DNA of 64,000 nucleotides from Oscillospiraceae bacterium (GTDB taxonomy: Bacteria; Bacillota; Clostridia; Oscillospirales; CAG-272). Numbering within the stretch: position 1 is the first letter of the stretch; every line of letters begins with the position of its first letter. This document shows, one piece after another, positions 17,851 through 26,562 of this stretch. A model generated the notes under the pieces. The model worked only from the letters and a program-made list of their open reading frames with translations. It was not told where the DNA came from and did no database searches. Made by a program: the position numbers and the translations under genes. The DNA is taken from contig SVSN01000010.1 of the NCBI GenBank assembly GCA_015064285.1, positions 1 through 64,000 on the forward strand. Direction: 5' to 3'.

Positions 17851-18714
17851 ATGAATCTTACTTTTGATCTGACCGGCAAGGTTGCTGTTGTGACCGGCGG
17901 CGGCGGTGTGCTGTGCTCCGGTTTTTCCAAGACTCTGGCTGCAGCAGGCGCCAAGGTTGCCGTATGTGACCTGAGAGAAGAAGCTGCCAGGGCTGTTGCC
18001 GATGAAATCAATGCAGCAGGCGGATGCGCCATCGGCGTGGCTATGAACGTACTGGACAAGGACTCCATCATCGCTGCCCAGAAGACCATCGTGGACGCTC
18101 TGGGCCCTGTGGATATCCTGCTCAACGGTGCGGGCGGCAACAACCCCAAGGGTTCCACCAGCCGTGACAACCTGACCCCCGAAGAAGTGGCCCAGCTGAA
18201 CGAAAACGGCACCATCGAAGGTGTTAAGACCTTCTTTGACCTGGATCCCGACGGCATCAGCTTCGTATTCAACCTGAACTTCCTGGGTACGCTGCTGCCT
18301 ACGCAGGTATTTGCCAGAGACATGGCTTCCACCGGCGGTACCATCATCAATGTGTCCTCCATGAACAGCTTCCGTCCTCTGACCAGAATTCCCGCCTACA
18401 GCGGTGCCAAGGCTGCCGTTTCCAACTTTACCCAGTGGCTGGCCGTACACTTTGCCCCCGTTGGCATCCGTGTAAACGCCATTGCTCCCGGTTTCTTCCT
18501 GACCGAACAGAACCGGAACCTGCTGCTCAACCCCGATGGATCCCTCAGCCCCAGAAGCGAAAAGATCCTGGGTCACACCCCCATGAACCGTTTCGGTACG
18601 CCCGAAGACCTGGACGGCACACTGCTGTGGCTGGCTGACGACAAGTTCTCTGCTTTCGTGAACGGCATCGTGGTTCCCGTGGACGGCGGTTTCGCTGCCT
18701 ACAGTGGGGTATAA
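17851..18714 (+). CDS. SDR oxidoreductase, fructuronate reductase-like
   Basis: A 287-residue short-chain dehydrogenase. The nucleotide site is TGGGGVLCSG (15-24), followed by NGAGG (92-96) and the catalytic S170, Y183 and K187. The insertion at about 100-135 and the overall sequence resemble the SDR-type D-mannonate oxidoreductases (YjmF/UxuB-like) and relatives that act on hexuronates. It would interconvert a sugar acid and its keto form with NAD(H). AAGGAG precedes the ATG. It is third in the ASRT operon, consistent with catabolism of a sugar released by the DUF4091 protein. The exact substrate is inferred only. Confidence 0.85.
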   Translation: MNLTFDLTGKVAVVTGGGGVLCSGFSKTLAAAGAKVAVCDLREEAARAVADEINAAGGCAIGVAMNVLDKDSIIAAQKTIVDALGPVDILLNGAGGNNPKGSTSRDNLTPEEVAQLNENGTIEGVKTFFDLDPDGISFVFNLNFLGTLLPTQVFARDMASTGGTIINVSSMNSFRPLTRIPAYSGAKAAVSNFTQWLAVHFAPVGIRVNAIAPGFFLTEQNRNLLLNPDGSLSPRSEKILGHTPMNRFGTPEDLDGTLLWLADDKFSAFVNGIVVPVDGGFAAYSGV

Positions 18715-18720
18715 GCCGTG

Positions 18721-19149
18721 ATGAAGAAGTTTCTCTGCGTCCTGCTGGCGGCACTGTTTGTGCTGTCTTTCACCGGATGCGGTATGAAAAGAAGTGAATT
18801 CGGCGGCAAGCCTGTTTCCCTGATGCCCAAATATGTGGGCGAAGGGGTGGACGATCCCTTCTACCAGTTCACGGAAGACGATTTGGTGGTTCGTATTGTG
18901 TACGACGACGGGCAGATTGCCGATATGGAAGACGGCTTCAAGGTAACGACAGAAACCGACAGCGGCTTTTTCGATATTCTTGTAAGCTGGAACGGCCTGG
19001 AAGGGGAACTGATGATCCCCATCGGCAAGGATAACTACCAGAAATACAAAGCGGAACTGGAAGCCAAGCGTGCGGAAGTGGCGGCCGAACAGCAGGCTGC
19101 TATGGACGAAGCAGCGGCAGCGGCAGAAGACGCACTGGCAGGATCCTGA
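18721..19149 (+). CDS. Small lipoprotein, unknown function
   Basis: A 142-residue protein with a lipoprotein signal: a positively charged start, a hydrophobic stretch and the lipobox SFTGC with Cys at 20. The mature part is soluble, and the C-terminal 35 residues are Ala/Glu/Lys-rich and probably helical (AEVAAEQQAAMDEAAAAAED). A GTG immediately precedes the ATG and could also start. It begins 6 nt after the SDR stop and is followed by a strong terminator, so it closes the ASRT operon. I recognise no family. Confidence 0.75.
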   Translation: MKKFLCVLLAALFVLSFTGCGMKRSEFGGKPVSLMPKYVGEGVDDPFYQFTEDDLVVRIVYDDGQIADMEDGFKVTTETDSGFFDILVSWNGLEGELMIPIGKDNYQKYKAELEAKRAEVAAEQQAAMDEAAAAAEDALAGS

Positions 19150-19163
19150 CAGGACGAAAAGAA

Positions 19164-19188
19164 CCGGAGACAAAAATCTCCGGTTTTT
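19164..19188 (+). terminator. Terminator after the ASRT operon
   Basis: CCGGAGA and TCTCCGG around a CAAAAA loop, followed by TTTTTCTT. It sits between convergent genes and may also serve the minus-strand sialidase gene. Confidence 0.85.
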
Positions 19189-19199
19189 CTTATGTATTT

Positions 19200-20195
19200 T
19201 TACACCGGTGCCACTTCCGCCAGCCGGATCAGGGTTTCTCTTTCTGATTCGTATACCACAAAGGCTGTGCCGGTTGCCGGGTTTACGCAGACATCGCTGT
19301 AGCCGCCGGAAGGGTTCAGTTCGAGTTTGTCCCAGCTTTCGCCGAAATCCGCAGAACGGGACAGGGTAAGATGGACACGCCCCTCTTCGCTGCAGCAGTT
19401 GGAGAAGTACAGTGTGTCCCCGTCGCTGCACATCCCGCCTGCGCAGATGGGGTCGGGCAGGTTTTCATCGTAGTGCAGATTCTGCCAGCCGCCGATGCCT
19501 GTGGGGCTGAGGGCGGTCAGTCTTCGCCGGATGGGGGAAACGTGACGGGAGTTCATGTGGATTCCCCGGGAGGTTTCCGCCAGACAGGATTCATTGGGAT
19601 CTACGGTACCGAGGATCTCTGTGGGCAGAATCTCCCCGGCGTGCCATGTCAGCCCTTCGTCATCGCTGTACACGGTGGCACAGACGCTGGGATGGTGGGC
19701 AAAAATGTTTTCGATGTTGCTGGTAAGCCAGACCGGAATGAGAATCCGTCCGCTGCGGGTGACCAGAGCGTGGCCGGGGCCGGTGGCGGCTACAGTCCAG
19801 GCGTACCGGGGGCGGAACTGTTCAAAGCCTTCGCCGATTTCCCGCTTTTCCGTCCAGGTTTCCCCGGCATCGGTACTGATTCTGCAGAAGATCCGCTTGT
19901 AGTTTTCCAGCCAGACAAACACGATCTTCCCGGAGGGAAATACGGCCATGACCGGGTTGTTTACGGTATTCTTTCCCTCGCCGGAGGCAATATACCGTTC
20001 TTCCGACCAGGTCTTTCCGCCGTCCGTGGATTTTTTCATGCCGATTTCGGATACCGACCAGTCGCTAAGTCCTCTGCGGCATTCCCAGTAGACGAGCATG
20101 GTTCCGTCCGGCAGCACGGCAATTCCCGGAATCCGGTTGTGGCAGTAGCCGTTTTCCCCGGCGGTGTACAGGATTCTGTCAGATAGAATTTTCAT
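19200..20195 (-). CDS. Sialidase-like (BNR/Asp-box) exo-glycosidase
   Basis: A 331-residue six-bladed propeller of the sialidase superfamily. NRIPG (20-24) supplies the first catalytic arginine. Four Asp boxes are visible (STDGGKTW 56-63, STDAGETW 107-114, YSDDEGLTW 176-184, SADFGESW 281-288). YSDV (299-302) supplies the probable nucleophilic tyrosine. It may release sialic acid or a related ulosonic acid, but other sugars are possible within the superfamily. It has no signal peptide, unlike most secreted bacterial sialidases. It starts 10 nt after the GH110-like gene stop, in the same run as GH5-like and Gfo/Idh genes. No nan catabolic genes are in the window. Confidence 0.8.
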   Translation of the reverse strand: MKILSDRILYTAGENGYCHNRIPGIAVLPDGTMLVYWECRRGLSDWSVSEIGMKKSTDGGKTWSEERYIASGEGKNTVNNPVMAVFPSGKIVFVWLENYKRIFCRISTDAGETWTEKREIGEGFEQFRPRYAWTVAATGPGHALVTRSGRILIPVWLTSNIENIFAHHPSVCATVYSDDEGLTWHAGEILPTEILGTVDPNESCLAETSRGIHMNSRHVSPIRRRLTALSPTGIGGWQNLHYDENLPDPICAGGMCSDGDTLYFSNCCSEEGRVHLTLSRSADFGESWDKLELNPSGGYSDVCVNPATGTAFVVYESERETLIRLAEVAPV

Positions 20196-20205
20196 GCATC
20201 CACCC

Positions 20206-21957
20206 TCATTCTGCTGTGATGTTCAGGCAGTCGTCCGCTTTGACAAAATGGGAAAGACCGCCAAAGTCTCCTACCCACAGATTGTCCGCAAGAACCGCAT
20301 CCTTTACGTGATCCAGACGGATCCTCCAGTCTCCGGGATGCCACTTGGGAGCGCAGGGACTGTGGAAAATCCGGTTGCCGGTGAAGACCAGATCCGCACA
20401 GGAATAAGCGTACAGAACGGGCGTATCGGGAGAGTCAAAGGTATTGCCGACAATGCGGATGTGCTTGTGGAAGGGCAGGTTCACATCCGGTTCGGGCACC
20501 ACGGGGCAGATGCTGATCATGCCGTCGCAGAACTGGTACATGGAGGAAAGGCATACATCCGTGAAAACGTTGTCCACGATTTCCACATCGTGACATTCGC
20601 CGGATTCAAACCAGTAGTTGGAGTCCCCGGCCACCAGAATGGCAGAACCGGAGGAAGAGAAATAGTTTTCCGCAATCCGTACAGGCTGGGGCGTGGAAAC
20701 CAGAATCCCACGGGCCCGGCAGCTGCCGAAACGGTTTTTGGTGCAGATAAAGGCGGCGGTGTGGGTGAGGTTGTCCAGCGCCAGTGCTTCTCCCGCTTCC
20801 GCCAGTGCCAGTATTTCCGCAGGCAGGGGGGCGTCAAAGGTCAGCGTGAAGGTGTCCTTGTCCTCCAGTGTATAGGAAACCACCTTCGCTTCGCCTGCCT
20901 GGGACATATGCTTCCGTTCGATGAAGGCGATGGTGTCACCTGCTTCCGCCCAGTAATGGAAGCCGCAGGCCTGATGATGCCGGTACTTGCAGCGCAGTGT
21001 GCGGTCGTTTACCACTTCATCTGAGGTAACACAGCAGCTGTGCACGTTGATCGGGTCGTCCATCAGGCCAAGGAAGGTACATTCGGTGATGGTGACGGTA
21101 CCGCTGTTACAGGTGATGTGCATCCCGTCATCCCGGCCGTTTGCCACCTTCCGTCCGATTTTCGTGTTGGGAACGAAATGGACACGGCGGTAGGTCAGGT
21201 TGTGGTTGAACTGGGCCAGACAGCCAAGGCCGCCGCAGGAGTATACCGTGATGTCTTCATAGGTGATGTCTTCACATTTTTCATTGAACATCCCGGCGTG
21301 GATACGGGCGTTGTGACGCAGGACGAAAACATTCCCCGGATTGGTGGCAGCAGGCTGATTTGACCATACCCGATAGACAGAACCGCCCAGATCTGCCATT
21401 TCCTTTGGCACAAAATTATCTCCGGAAGCTCTGGTGACGCAGCGGTTGTTTCCGTCAAACTGGATCTGGCTCTGCCGATTCAGGGAGTACCATTCTCCGG
21501 CCCCTGTATCAAATTCGATCCAGCCGTTCTCAAACCGGTGGGGGAACAGGGCAGGATCGATGTACAGATCCGCATAGCCTTCGCCGCAGCCGACAACGGT
21601 TCCTTCGGCCACCAGCGGCTTTTTCCAGTCGATGACAAAGTCCCGCATGGTGATCCGGCAGCAGTGATCCATGGTCACCGGCTGCATCTGTCCGGCGAAA
21701 TACAGGCGTGCACCGTTTCCGGTCAGAGTGCAGTTTTCCATATCCTTCAGCCACAGCCCCAGTACCCGGTACGGCATTACGTCGGAGTTGGAGATCCGGT
21801 AGTCGGCGTACATTTCTTCGTGGGGATTCAGGTAATAATCAGCATCCTCGAAGATAAACTCCGTGTCTTTCGGATACTTGCGGAACAGACCGCAGAGTGT
21901 CAGTGTTATATCGGTTTCCGGCAGAATGCCGTGATCTTTCAGATAGATTGTGTTCAT
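20206..21957 (-). CDS. Right-handed beta-helix glycosidase, GH110-like
   Basis: A 583-residue parallel beta-helix protein resembling GH110 alpha-1,3-galactosidases. The order of elements is NGARLYF, ITMRDFVIDWKKP, then coils such as ITYEDITVYSCGGLGCLAQ, NGRDDGMHI, and GLMDDPINVHS near residue 300, which matches the GH110 region with paired acidic residues. A later insert (about 315-400) is followed by further coils (IAENYFSSSGSAILV). GH110 enzymes remove terminal alpha-1,3-linked galactose, as in blood-group B or linear alpha-Gal structures. No signal peptide is present. AAAGGA precedes the start. The GH110 call rests on remembered motifs; another beta-helix hydrolase is possible. Confidence 0.72.
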   Translation of the reverse strand: MNTIYLKDHGILPETDITLTLCGLFRKYPKDTEFIFEDADYYLNPHEEMYADYRISNSDVMPYRVLGLWLKDMENCTLTGNGARLYFAGQMQPVTMDHCCRITMRDFVIDWKKPLVAEGTVVGCGEGYADLYIDPALFPHRFENGWIEFDTGAGEWYSLNRQSQIQFDGNNRCVTRASGDNFVPKEMADLGGSVYRVWSNQPAATNPGNVFVLRHNARIHAGMFNEKCEDITYEDITVYSCGGLGCLAQFNHNLTYRRVHFVPNTKIGRKVANGRDDGMHITCNSGTVTITECTFLGLMDDPINVHSCCVTSDEVVNDRTLRCKYRHHQACGFHYWAEAGDTIAFIERKHMSQAGEAKVVSYTLEDKDTFTLTFDAPLPAEILALAEAGEALALDNLTHTAAFICTKNRFGSCRARGILVSTPQPVRIAENYFSSSGSAILVAGDSNYWFESGECHDVEIVDNVFTDVCLSSMYQFCDGMISICPVVPEPDVNLPFHKHIRIVGNTFDSPDTPVLYAYSCADLVFTGNRIFHSPCAPKWHPGDWRIRLDHVKDAVLADNLWVGDFGGLSHFVKADDCLNITAE

Positions 21958-22008
21958 AAAAGTCCTTTCTCCGGGAATCCGGCAGAAGTATTCATACCCG
22001 TCACAGGC

Positions 22009-23502
22009 TTACAGAGTATCGGATTCCGGCGGCAGCAGGGACAGACGGGCAGCAAAACCGCCTCCGTCTTCCATCAGGTGCCAGATTTCTCTTTGCCAGA
22101 AGCTGTCTACGGTCCAGAGAAGCATACCGGCGAACCCATGTGCCATAGCGGCATCCCGGATGGCTGTGATGGTTTTTTCGGCCATGGCAAAATCGCCGGT
22201 GCGGCGGTTGGGCTTGAAAGAGCTGAATTCTCCCATGATGACCGGCTTTTCACGCAGCAGGGCGGCCGTTTCTTCCGTATTCAGCAGCATATTGGCATAG
22301 TTTTTCCGGAAAGCTTCCTCCCCATCGTCCGGATCTTCACAGTACACATGCATATCCAGAAAATCCAGGGGCATCCGGAGATATTCCAGCCCGGACAGGG
22401 GCAGGCGGTAGTCTTCCAGTCCTGTATCAAAGCCGAAAGCCGTTTCCATGCTCTTGCCCACTGCCGCCATGGTGAAGGTTCCCTCGCAGAGAAGCTTGGC
22501 GGGTGCGGCGGCTTTTACGGTTTCCCGGAGCTTTGTGAAATACAGATAAGCGGCTCTGTTGGCCAGCGCCCGACGGGCAGCCGGATCCGCCATATCGTAT
22601 TCGCTTCCGTCGTACAGGCGATAGATTCCCTCGTGCTGATCAAAAGGCGGGAAAATTTCGCCGAAGCAGAATTCGTTCTGCAGCTGTACGGCAAACAGCG
22701 TGTTCAGCAGTGCCGGATCCGCCTGACGGATTTCGTTCAGGAATTCTTCCACCATGACCGCTTTGGCCTGGACAGCATTTTCATGGAAGTATACCTGCAT
22801 CCGGTCGCAGCCGCCGGAGAGGGTCTGGTAGTACCGGTTGCCGGGGATCTCGTTGTCACCGAAATTGGGGAGCACATAGAAATCATATTTCCGGCACAGA
22901 CGGAGAAAATGCAGAACATTTCCCATGTAGACCGGATCAAAGGTGCGGTCGTTGTGGTCGGGACCGCCGGAAAAGCCGGGATTGATTTCGTTCCGGCCGC
23001 CCATGATGAACACCCTGACCACATTGTACCCCAGTGCGTGCATCTGCAGAAGCATGGTTTCTGTGGTGTACGGATCGTACTCAAAGGGTTCAAAGGTGGA
23101 ATGGTCCCGGCCGGACAGTCCGATGAAATTGAAGCCGTTGACTGTAAAGCGTTTTCCATCCTTCAGGAAGTATGCCCCTGCCGGATCCGGGCATATGGCA
23201 ATATCCGGACGGACGGGCAGAATGTCTTCCGGGCAGAGCGGATGAATCCCCGGCAGAGAAACGGAAACCGCCTCAGCCCGTTCTCCATCAGTTCCCGCTG
23301 CAGTCAGAAGAAGCGTTCCGGTATGCCCATCAGAAAGAAGCAGGCGGTTTGCGGGAAATGCGGTAAAAACAGGCTCCGCTGCGCCGGGGATGGTGATGTA
23401 AACACCCGAATACTCTGTATCAGGGCGGTATTTCCAGGTGATGAGAGTGCCCTCGTCGGTTTCATATGCCTGTGCAAAATAAACGGGACGGATTACTTCC
23501 AT
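22009..23502 (-). CDS. GH5-like (clan GH-A) glycoside hydrolase
   Basis: A 497-residue protein with a fibronectin-III-like N-terminal part (about 1-85) and a TIM barrel of clan GH-A. The likely acid/base is E277 in QLQNE, and the likely nucleophile is E425 in IMGEF. FNFIGLSGRD (about 125-132) and NVVRVFIMGG (about 160-169) are typical GH5 beta-1 and beta-2 strands. It probably hydrolyses a beta-glycosidic bond, perhaps beta-mannoside or beta-glucoside. There is no signal peptide, so it is predicted cytoplasmic. AAGGAG precedes the start. It follows Gfo/Idh with a hairpin in the 90-nt gap, so its expression may be reduced relative to that gene. Confidence 0.8.
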   Translation of the reverse strand: MEVIRPVYFAQAYETDEGTLITWKYRPDTEYSGVYITIPGAAEPVFTAFPANRLLLSDGHTGTLLLTAAGTDGERAEAVSVSLPGIHPLCPEDILPVRPDIAICPDPAGAYFLKDGKRFTVNGFNFIGLSGRDHSTFEPFEYDPYTTETMLLQMHALGYNVVRVFIMGGRNEINPGFSGGPDHNDRTFDPVYMGNVLHFLRLCRKYDFYVLPNFGDNEIPGNRYYQTLSGGCDRMQVYFHENAVQAKAVMVEEFLNEIRQADPALLNTLFAVQLQNEFCFGEIFPPFDQHEGIYRLYDGSEYDMADPAARRALANRAAYLYFTKLRETVKAAAPAKLLCEGTFTMAAVGKSMETAFGFDTGLEDYRLPLSGLEYLRMPLDFLDMHVYCEDPDDGEEAFRKNYANMLLNTEETAALLREKPVIMGEFSSFKPNRRTGDFAMAEKTITAIRDAAMAHGFAGMLLWTVDSFWQREIWHLMEDGGGFAARLSLLPPESDTL

Positions 23503-23531
23503 AACAAGTCTCCTTTCGGGAATCGTGCAGA

Positions 23532-23570
23532 AAACGGTCTGCCGCCGGATGTGGCGAAGACAGACCGTTT
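23532..23570 (-). terminator. Intercistronic hairpin after Gfo/Idh gene
   Basis: AAACGGTCTG and CAGACCGTTT form a perfect 10-bp stem. On the minus strand it is followed by TTCTGC, a short T stretch, so it may be a partial terminator or processing site. Confidence 0.6.
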
Positions 23571-23592
23571 GTGTGCTTCGATGGGAATATGC

Positions 23593-24765
23593 TTACTTAT
23601 TGCCGTAGGTGCCTTCGGTATCGAATACTACGCCGGAGTCTTCCTTGGCCTTGGAGTTCTTGATTTTTTCCTGCAGGTGTGCCCAGAATTCTTCGCCGTC
23701 GTTCTTGACTTCTACCCACTGGTTGGTCCAGGAGGAGAGCATCATGGCGTTGCAGATGGACAGACCATTTACACCTTCCATACCGGGAGCCAGCAGGGGT
23801 TCGCCGTTCAGGATGTGGTTGGTGAAGTTCTTCAGGATACCAACGTGCTGTTCACCATGGCCGGTTTCGATCTGCAGTTCCACAGTTTCACGGGGAATGG
23901 AAGCAAAGCCCTGTTCGGAATTGTAGGTGAATTCCCGTTCGTCAATTTCCAGCTTGGTGTACATCAGCTTGCCGGCTTCGTAAACCAGCTTACCCTTGGA
24001 ACCGGTGATTTCCAGACGGTTGGTGCCCGGGAATTCGCCGGTGGTGGTGATGAACACACCGGTAGCGCCGTTTTCGTATTCAGCCATAGCGGTTACGTCG
24101 TCTTCCACTTCGATGTCGTGGTACTTACCGATGGCACAGTTGGCAAAGATCTTTTTGGGCATGCCGAAGATCCACTGCCACAGGTCCAGGTTGTGGGGGC
24201 ACTGGTTCATCAGAACGCCGCCGCCTTCGCCTGCCCAGGTTGCTCTCCATCCGCCGGAGTTGTAGTATGCCTGGGTACGGTACCAGTCGGTGATGAGCCA
24301 TACGCATCTCTTCAGTTCACCCAGTTCACCGTTCTGAACCATTTCGCGCATCTTCTGGAAGAAGCCGTCGGTTCTCTGGTTGTACATGATTCCGAAGGTC
24401 AGTTCCGGATGTTCTTCAGCCTTTGCCATGAATTCGTATACCTTCTTGGTGTATACACCGATGGGTTTTTCGCTGAGCACATGAATGCCTGCGTCCAGAG
24501 CGTCCATACCGATGATGGGATGCAGATAGTGGGGGGTGGCGATCATCACGGCGTCGATCTTGCCGGATTTCAGCATTTCCTTGTAGTCGGTAAAATAGGC
24601 GATGTCCGCGTCACCGCAGAATTCCTTTGCCCAGTCCAGACGATCTTTCTTTACATCACAGAGAGCGCCGATTACCGCACCGGGAACTTTACCCGCAAAA
24701 AGATTCTTCAGATGGCCGGAGCCCATGTTGCCGAGCCCTACGATACCAAAACGTACCTGTTCCAT
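23593..24765 (-). CDS. Gfo/Idh/MocA family oxidoreductase
   Basis: A 390-residue NAD(P)-dependent sugar dehydrogenase-like protein. The Rossmann motif GIVGLGNMGSGH (8-19) and the family catalytic EKP (in HVLSEKPIG, about 94-102) are present. The C-terminal alpha/beta substrate domain contains GGGVLMNQCPHNLDLWQW, typical for members that act on inositol, glucose-fructose or sugar derivatives. In this context it may oxidise a sugar at C3 or remove a group by an oxidative route, as in NAD-dependent GH109-like enzymes. It has its own promoter at 24833-24861 and an excellent AAGGAGG. It leads the GH5-GH110-sialidase run. Confidence 0.9.
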   Translation of the reverse strand: MEQVRFGIVGLGNMGSGHLKNLFAGKVPGAVIGALCDVKKDRLDWAKEFCGDADIAYFTDYKEMLKSGKIDAVMIATPHYLHPIIGMDALDAGIHVLSEKPIGVYTKKVYEFMAKAEEHPELTFGIMYNQRTDGFFQKMREMVQNGELGELKRCVWLITDWYRTQAYYNSGGWRATWAGEGGGVLMNQCPHNLDLWQWIFGMPKKIFANCAIGKYHDIEVEDDVTAMAEYENGATGVFITTTGEFPGTNRLEITGSKGKLVYEAGKLMYTKLEIDEREFTYNSEQGFASIPRETVELQIETGHGEQHVGILKNFTNHILNGEPLLAPGMEGVNGLSICNAMMLSSWTNQWVEVKNDGEEFWAHLQEKIKNSKAKEDSGVVFDTEGTYGNK

Positions 24766-24832
24766 AATTGCCTCCTTGCATATCTATGGCAGAGTGTAAC
24801 CGGAATCCGCAGACACCGGTATGTACTGTTTA

Positions 24833-24861
24833 AGTATATCATAACCGCAGAGGGATTGCAA
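24833..24861 (-). promoter_or_regulatory. Sigma-A promoter for the Gfo/Idh run
   Basis: On the minus strand TTGCAA, 17 nt, TATACT, with an extended TATG element two bases before the -10. It stands about 70 nt before the Gfo/Idh start. Confidence 0.8.
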
Positions 24862-24954
24862 TGCACTTTTGGAAAAATATACAGTTTTTTTCTTGCGGAC
24901 AGCCGGAATCGGGAATAATGCAGCGGAAATTTGTATAAACAGGACAGGAAAACC

Positions 24955-24983
24955 TTGCAATTCCGGAGGAGATATGCTATACT
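24955..24983 (+). promoter_or_regulatory. Sigma-A promoter for binding lipoprotein 1
   Basis: TTGCAA, 17 nt, TATACT, preceded by ATATGC (extended -10). It is 37 nt before the lipoprotein ATG, which rules out the earlier in-frame TTG at 24931 as a start. Confidence 0.85.
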
Positions 24984-25020
24984 TTTTTTCGATAAAGTAA
25001 CAGAAGAAAGGGAAAAAACC

Positions 25021-26490
25021 ATGAAAACAAATATGCGGAAAACACTGGCACTGCTGCTGCTGATTTCCATGCTGACATCTGTCGTATCCTGCGCAGGCGG
25101 ACAGACAGAGGAAACCACCTCTGCGGATGACACGACAGCGGCTGTGGAAACGGAAACCGAAACCGAGGATCCCAGAAACGTGCAGGATGAAGTGCCGGAG
25201 CTGGACTTCGGCGGTGCGGCATTCCGCAGCATCGTGCAGGAATCCACCATTTACGATATTTACATGGAAGAAGAAACCGGTGACGGGCTGAAGGATGCGG
25301 TATTTTACCGGAATCTGGCAATCGAAGACCGGTTCAATGTTGTCATTGAAGAGGCACTGGCTCTTTTGTATAATGAACTGTCGCCCCGTGTGAAAAAATC
25401 CATCCAGGCCGGTGATGACGAATTCGATCTGGTGCTGGGGCAGATGGAACAGTCCGGGAAAGACGCCCAGGAAGGCATTTTCCGCAACTGGTATGATATT
25501 CCCTATGTGGATTTTGAAAAGCCCTGGTGGCCCAAGTCCATCGCAAGAGACGCTGCCACTGTCAACGGCAAGATGTACAACACTGTAAGTGACCTGTGTG
25601 TATCCTATGCGGAACAGACCTGGAGCATTGTGTTTGACAAGGTGGAAGCGGCCAATTACGGCGTGGACGGGATCTATGATATGGTACGAAACGGCGAATG
25701 GACTGTGGACAGGCTCATTTCCCTCACCGAGAGTATCTATACCGACACCAATGGTGATGGTATGAAGGACGAGGACGATTATTACGGGTATGTATCCGGT
25801 ATGAACGGCTGCCTGCTGCTGTCCTATTTCTACGGTTTTGATCAGCGTCTGGCAGTGGTGGAGGATCAGGCAGTACAGATGGTGCTGAACACCGAAAAGG
25901 CGGCTGCCATCTGTGACAAGCTGTATGCTCTCCATTATCAGTCCGCAGGAACCATGGTTCCCAAGAGCGGTACCTCCAATCTGGATCTGTACACCCCCTT
26001 CGTGGAAGGAAACACCCTGTTCTGCCCCATCCAGCTGCAGTATATCTACAGCCAGCTTCGGGATTATGAAAACGACTATGGTGTGATCCCCACTCCCAAG
26101 TGGGATGAAGCGCAGACGGAATACTACTCCACCTGCGATGCCGGTGCCAACATCATGGCAATTCCGGTGACTGCCACAAACGATGAAATGATCGGTGCAG
26201 TGGTGGAAGCACTCAGCGCCTACAGCTGGCGTACCGTTCTGCCCGCATATTATGAAATTGCCCTCAGCGCCAAGTCTGCCCGTGACGAAGAATCCGTGGA
26301 AATGATCGACCTGGTACTTTCTTCCCGCGTGATCGACTTTGCCTACCTGTACGACGGATGGACCGGCTGGGTATTCAAGCTGGCAGACTTTGTGAAGGCC
26401 GAAGGCGCATTTGCCAGCACATACACCAGGCATGAAAAAGCCATGCAGACCTATTACGACAAGGTATTGGAATTCTTCTACGAGGAATGA
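25021..26490 (+). CDS. Extracellular sugar-binding lipoprotein, paralogue 1
   Basis: A 489-residue solute-binding protein of the ABC carbohydrate type. The lipoprotein signal ends at TSVVSC with Cys at 24, followed by a Thr/Glu-rich linker (ETETETED). The mature protein has DAVFYRNLAIEDRFNV, typical of these binding proteins, and the calcium-loop-like DTNGDGMKDEDDYYGY. It should capture an oligosaccharide outside the membrane and hand it to a permease. No permease or ATPase of the sugar-uptake type is adjacent. It is monocistronic, between its own promoter and a terminator. It is clearly paralogous to the genes at 56307 and 60267, including the shared PAYYxIxLxxKxxxDE segment near the C-terminus. 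Confidence 0.9.
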   Translation: MKTNMRKTLALLLLISMLTSVVSCAGGQTEETTSADDTTAAVETETETEDPRNVQDEVPELDFGGAAFRSIVQESTIYDIYMEEETGDGLKDAVFYRNLAIEDRFNVVIEEALALLYNELSPRVKKSIQAGDDEFDLVLGQMEQSGKDAQEGIFRNWYDIPYVDFEKPWWPKSIARDAATVNGKMYNTVSDLCVSYAEQTWSIVFDKVEAANYGVDGIYDMVRNGEWTVDRLISLTESIYTDTNGDGMKDEDDYYGYVSGMNGCLLLSYFYGFDQRLAVVEDQAVQMVLNTEKAAAICDKLYALHYQSAGTMVPKSGTSNLDLYTPFVEGNTLFCPIQLQYIYSQLRDYENDYGVIPTPKWDEAQTEYYSTCDAGANIMAIPVTATNDEMIGAVVEALSAYSWRTVLPAYYEIALSAKSARDEESVEMIDLVLSSRVIDFAYLYDGWTGWVFKLADFVKAEGAFASTYTRHEKAMQTYYDKVLEFFYEE

Positions 26491-26506
26491 TCTTCCAATA
26501 CTACAG

Positions 26507-26541
26507 ATCCCCCGCTTCTTTGCCGGAAACGGGGGATTTTT
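26507..26541 (+). terminator. Terminator after binding lipoprotein 1
   Basis: ATCCCCCG (26507-26514) pairs with CGGGGGAT (26530-26537), followed by TTTTTG. Confidence 0.9.
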
Positions 26542-26562
26542 GTATGCTTTTGTACGGGCGGT

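Noticed and set aside
21538-24918. A 1126-codon plus-strand open frame over GH110-, GH5- and Gfo/Idh-like genes
   Set aside because: Antisense to three genes with clear motifs and ribosome sites; the translated product is low-complexity and unlike any protein.
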